Source: Motacilla alba alba | Lineage: Eukaryota > Chordata > Aves > Passeriformes > Motacillidae | DNA length: 64,000 bases | NCBI RefSeq assembly: GCF_015832195.1 | Contig: NC_052017.1 | Coordinates: forward strand, 90,980,429 to 91,044,428 | Reading direction: 5' to 3' | Shown here: piece after piece, positions 1 to 64,000 of the stretch | Layout: every line of letters begins with the position of its first letter | Position numbering within the stretch: the first letter of the stretch is position 1 | Notes under the pieces: generated by a model | Told to the model about the DNA's origin: nothing | Database searches by the model: none | What the model saw: only the letters and a program-made list of their open reading frames with translations | Translations under genes and position numbers: made by a program

Positions 1-156
1 TTTAAGAACTTGGATCAGCAATTTGCTATCCCTTACAATGAGGCTGAAAACTGAAGTCAGATGCTAAAAGCTCGTATGAAAGAATGATCCTTTTCCACAC
101 AGTACATCACCAGAGAGCTCACTGGACTACAGAACACTCTTCAGGACAGGAAGTTG
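1..156 (+). pseudogene. Possible decayed coding fragment A, plus strand
   Basis: Frame 1 reads as helical, charged protein (FKNLDQQFAIPYNEAEN, then MLKARMKE, then ITRELTGLQNTLQDRK), with only two TGA codons at 52-54 and 88-90. It ends at a possible donor, TTG/GTAACA. I cannot name the parent gene. It may be a relic exon of a coiled-coil protein gene or chance. Confidence 0.3.
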
Positions 157-598
157 GTAACATATTCAAAGGGTTTAGACAAGCAAAAGAACAACTCAGT
201 AATAGAAAGTTATTAATACTTGTAATATTAATTTTAACATCAGCATTTAAATATTAAAGGTAAGGAAATCTTTGGATTATATATTCAGCTCTATGCTCCA
301 GGCAAAGTAGCAGCCTTTACACAAATTGGATTAGTATGAGATTTAATGTGAAAGAAGAAAATTAGTCATATCTGAAAATTAAGTTGCTACTACTTTTTTT
401 TTTTTTTTTTTTTCATTTAAACAATATCTGGACATGCTGAAACTTATGTTATTCAGTTAACAACCATCACTGGTTTGAGCTTCACACTTTGCAGACAATC
501 TCAATAACACCACTTGGGTAACTATTTTAATTATTTCAGTTCTTTGAAACTGTCTCAGATAATTATTTCCATCAGCTAAGCAATTCTGTTGCTTACAG

Positions 599-776
599 GT
601 AGCAGCATCATTCACAGATCAGGAACTGGAAGTGGAGATTCTAAATTTAAGAGACAATTTTTATAGGGATGAGAGTTTATTTGAAATTACTGCAAAGCAA
701 GAAATGTTGCTGAGCAGAAAGAATTGGGAAAGGGAGGGAGAAAGTCCAACCCCTCAATCACTGTTCTAAACAAAAT
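599..776 (+). pseudogene. Possible decayed coding fragment B, plus strand
   Basis: A good acceptor (CTGTTGCTTACAG) precedes an open stretch that starts VAASFTDQELEVEILNLRDN and continues to a TAA at about 773. The amino-acid composition is coiled-coil-like. If joined in phase to fragment A it gives continuous helical sequence. No parent gene was recognised, and a chance origin cannot be excluded. Confidence 0.3.
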
Positions 777-2047
777 CCTGTGGAAATAGAAAGCATTCTA
801 AGATCATCTTAAATTGAAATAAGGTTGGGTTTAGGGGGTTGGTTGTGGTTTTGGACTTTTTTTCTTTTGTATTTTGATTTGTATTTTTTTAATGCATTAA
901 AAATAGTGACTTACAGTGCCATTTATAATATACATTAAAAGAATAAATACATTCTTTCCACTGATTCACAACTATTATTCTATGCTCTTTATTCCTCCAT
1001 TACTTCTACCTGCTACACCTTTATTGAAAATTATTTTATCCAACATGAAGACTTTCAGTGACAAACACTATTTTGATCAGCATAAATAACAAGAGTGTTT
1101 TGTAAGCAAATTGGAATTATTATAACTTTTGTCTTATATCTATTTTAGTTTAGATTAAATTCAGAAAGTCTCTATATGTCTGCTTAAGACCGAGTCTCCT
1201 AGGTTACTATATTTCCATCTATACTCTGATCTTCATGTTCTTTGAAAAATCAGATCTTTGTAAGATGTTTATATCCATGTTTTTCTTAATACTACCATTA
1301 AATCTACCAAGGTCTGCATCAGGGGTTTGACTACCACTGTTGATGAATCTTATTTCAAAACTTTTCTTTTTGAATTTTATTCTTTTTTAATGTGGCAGAA
1401 AATAATAACTATAAAAGAGCCATGTGAACACAGAAATAGTGTTGCTCTCATCTGTAAGATCACTTTTATTGCCTCTATTATTTGAGAAGCAAAGACAGCA
1501 CATTAAAAGTGAAAGAAAACTGCTAGCATGACAGCTTTCATTTACATTTTGATAGCTGTAAATGCAGCCTTCAGCACTGAACTAACTTCATATTTCACTG
1601 CATTTTCATTTCTTAATCTAATAAAATACTTTTTTTTCTGGACTTTATTGCTATTGCTTCAGGCTTGGGCATTTTAAGTGTTGTTATGTTTTCAGAGCAA
1701 GTTGTAGCATAAAATATAAATAGAAATGAGGCAAAGAAGCAGTAAATTGATACACATATACATTACTTTGGAAGCATATTTTAAAACTCATTATCAGAAT
1801 TGTTTCTCTTGCTGCTGCAGTAAATATTATGTCATATCATTAAGTTTTGGAGGTAGAACAAAATGAATAGCTTGTTAAACATTAGTTTTAAAGTAAATGT
1901 GCACTGAAATGAAAAGGAGAACGTTAAAAGATATTTGTTAACATTCAGGGCATTCTAATCCTATATCAATCATTGCCTTTACCATGATCTATAAAAAGCT
2001 TTCTGAAATGTCACTCAAAGTTCATTAAAAACTGCATTTTTAAAATG

Positions 2048-2245
2048 CAAGAGGAATGAAAAATATTACAGGAGAAACCCCTGTGAAATCCAACACCAAT
2101 TACATGAGTAAACAGGCAGGAGCAAGCTGATTGAAAACCAAGGTATGTCGGAAGTTGCATTTATTTTACAGATATTGAAGAAATCAGAAGATAACACTGA
2201 AAGGTTGCAAAGACATAACCATTTTTTTAAAAACATTCAAAAGCA
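2048..2245 (+). pseudogene. Possible decayed coding fragments C and D, plus strand
   Basis: Between an acceptor-like TTACAG and a strong donor AAG/GTATGT at 2,143, one frame reads EIQHQLHE, stop, TGRSKLIENQ. After the next acceptor-like TTTACAG (exon-like start at 2,172), the phase-matched frame reads DIEEIRR before a stop, and another frame reads ILKKSEDNTERLQRHNHFF. The style resembles fragments A and B. Support is weak. Confidence 0.22.
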
Positions 2246-3060
2246 AAAATAAATATTTCAATATGATGGAAGTATACTACTGATATTATGCTTTTATACC
2301 CATTATTGAGTGCAACCATCCATAATACTGCTGGAACCTTTCTAATGATTCAGTAAGGTAAGGCCAAACACAGTGGGAAAAACATTCAGGATTCTTGCTT
2401 TGAATCTACTGATTGAACACAATTTAGTCAAACAATGTAATAAAGTGATGCAGTTTCAAAAATTTCCATTGGAACAGAAACATGAATAATAAAATCAGAA
2501 GAGAAAATTATAATCAGAACATCAGAACTATAGTCAGAGCTTCAGAGCACAGAACTACCCTGGATTAATTTCAATTATAGAATGTCTTTTTAAAAATAAT
2601 AACGGATCAAATGCATTCCTGTTGTACCAGAGTGCAACAATTTCTTTCTAGCTCAATTCCTTTCTGAATTTACTTCTTTATATTTAAAACAATATAAGAA
2701 TTTTTCCCACTTCCTTTCTGTATCCTAACAATAATTAAAATTGCAGTATTAAAATTACAAGCAAAGAGAGTATCTGTTTTGCCAACAGCCAATATTAAAT
2801 AATCACAGGTTTAACAATTCCTTGCCAACTCTTGTATGCAGACAAAACAAAACATTCAGATTATTCACCTGCTATAGCTTCAGTCATTTATTAATGATAG
2901 AGATCATTTTCTCTCCTTTTTCAATCCTTCCTCTTTATTACATAAACAAAGAAATGTAAATAATTGAAAGAGCACTTAGGAAGAAGCAATGCTTCATTTT
3001 AAAAAAAAAGAAAAAGAATAAAAATGCTTTTTTTTTTTTTTGAAGTAGTTAATTAAGTAC

Positions 3061-62640
<59,580 letters not shown>

Positions 62641-64000
62641 CTAGCAATTAAAATATAAATAAGAGGTTAATAAAGTAAAAACTATATCATACAAATACTT
62701 CCTACATTTGAATATGTGAATTATAACTAAGTCCACTTTGATTCAGTTTGTAATTCCCAGATAGAAATCATGAGGTTTGCATTCTCTGGAGAATAAGCTT
62801 TGCCTGAATCCCAGTAAACAGTTCCACAGACCCACTCTTTAAGAAAAAAAAACAAAAAAAACCCCAAAAAACCCAACTAAATAAAAAAAACAGCAACAAA
62901 AACAAGAAGGGGGGGAAAGCTCAGAAAAGAAAACAAAATTAAATCTGAAGTGATTCCTACTCAAACTTCCTCTACGAAAACAAACTGAATGTCTCACAGA
63001 AACAATCTTTGCTTGGTCTGCAAAGTCAAAATGCAATTATGAATGGGACTCACAACCAATGCCATCAGCTAGATCCTGTCAACAATGCAAAGAAATTTAG
63101 CCTTCTGCCCATTTCTTTAACCAGACATCACAGAAAAATGTTCTCTTAGAGAAGCCTTGCTGCCACTGGTCCCTCTCCACTGACATGTATCTTTAAACTC
63201 TTCTCTTTGAAGCAACAATAAAGCCTAAACCTAATAAAGACCTGCTTCCCTCTAATTATGAGTCATGCATTTTGGAAAATAATCTGTTGAAACTTGGAAG
63301 AATGTGACAGAAAATAATGTAGGACAAGCTTGCAAGTATATTTCTCTTTAAAGTTGAGGAGAACCCTCTTTCTACGAAGTCAAGTGTTCAGCTCCTGCTA
63401 GACTGAACACGTGATGTGTGATACACAGGGGTGGCTCCTCACTTCCACCCCAAATCAGCATCTGCTGACCCCTGCACGTGATTTCAAGTGAACATCGTGG
63501 ATCTAAGATGGTGAAAAAGAGAGATGAAGAGATGAGAAGCAGCAAAGAAAGATCTTTGATAAATCTTGGTAAGGACATGCCTACTAGTCAGGCCAATAGT
63601 CTGCCCTGCTCAGTATTTTGTTTCCAAGAATAACAGGGCACATCTAATACTGCACTTGAGTAAACTCCAGCTCTCCAACATGCTTGAAATCAAATTGTTG
63701 ACAGAGCAGTCAAATTAATGAGATCTCTTCACTCATCAGAATGTGGTGGAAGATGCTAGAGATGGCATTTATACTTTCCATCAGAATCATTTTTATGCTA
63801 TGCTGCTTCTGAAACAGAACTCCCACACTTATTTTTTTTAATGGTTAAAAGGGTCAAAATAAAACAAAATTAAATGCAGCAATGAAACATTTAATTGAAC
63901 CCAGGCTAGGCATTTATTCCTGATTTGTCAGTTAAGAAAACAATGTCAAGATTTTTAGTTTCATCTTGATTTAAGTCAGAGAACAAGACATCCATCCCAA
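62641..64000. other. Right flank upstream of exon w1
   Basis: No upstream dynein exon or promoter was recognised in these 1,360 bases, so the preceding intron extends beyond the window. An A-rich low-complexity stretch with C interruptions occupies about 62,837-62,925. Confidence 0.6.

Larger units (their letters stand above)
1..3060. other. Left intron sequence after exon w43
   Basis: No further dynein exon was recognised here, so the intron after w43 is at least 3,060 bases long. The sequence is AT-rich, with a 20-T run at 394-413 and a T run near 3,029-3,041. The plus strand carries the exon-like remnants described separately at 1-156, 599-776 and 2,048-2,245. Nothing else was identified. 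Confidence 0.6.

Noticed and set aside
394..413. T20 run considered as the tail of a processed pseudogene on the minus strand
   Set aside because: No retrocopied coding sequence lies next to it on that strand. It could equally be a polypyrimidine or slippage tract.
62837..62925. A-rich stretch considered as a poly-A tail or promoter element
   Set aside because: It is interrupted by C and G runs with no adjacent element. It is simple low-complexity sequence.

Overview
The window is AT-rich vertebrate nuclear DNA, almost certainly from a bird. At least six CR1 retrotransposon copies carry the 3' end typical of avian CR1, for example the CR1-type sequence ending in an ATTCTATAATTCTATA-like tail at 22.5 kb. 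No bacterial, organellar or RNA-gene features were found.

Nearly all recognisable content is one protein-coding gene on the minus strand, an axonemal outer-arm dynein heavy chain of the DNAH5/DNAH8 group. I traced 43 consecutive coding exons (called w1 to w43 in transcript order, from 62,640 down to 3,061). Each has canonical AG/GT splice borders, and reading phases match at every junction. Together they give 6,849 coding bases, or 2,283 codons, with no stop or frameshift. They cover the protein from close to its N-terminus through the stem (tail), the linker, all of AAA1 (Walker A in w37, Walker B in w38) and much of AAA2 (Walker A in w42, Walker B region in w43). The first exon(s) and promoter lie beyond 64,000. 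The exons for the rest of AAA2, AAA3-AAA6, the stalk and the C-terminal domain lie below position 1.

The N-terminal and AAA1 exons read closest to DNAH8, but several AAA2 stretches read closer to DNAH5. The gene is therefore either a fast-evolving DNAH8 orthologue or a third paralogue of the same clade. The symbol DNAH8 is given as the best match, not as certain.

The remainder is intron: 42 introns of about 83 bp to 6.2 kb, plus 3.06 kb of left-flank and 1.36 kb of right-flank sequence. They hold CR1 copies in both orientations, one of them with a recognisable endonuclease-coding stretch. They also hold TG microsatellites, a TTATTG repeat, a G5T/G12 tract, two 22-bp perfect palindromes, small tandem duplications and a few GC-richer islands of unknown origin. 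On the plus strand of the far-left 2.2 kb there are short exon-like, coiled-coil-like coding remnants with stops. They may be debris of another gene.

The points most worth checking are the mixed DNAH5/DNAH8 identity, a cysteine-rich exon replacing the acidic stem insert of DNAH8, an A11 run inside coding exon w28, tandem acceptor sites at w3 and w6, and the plus-strand remnants at 1-2,245.
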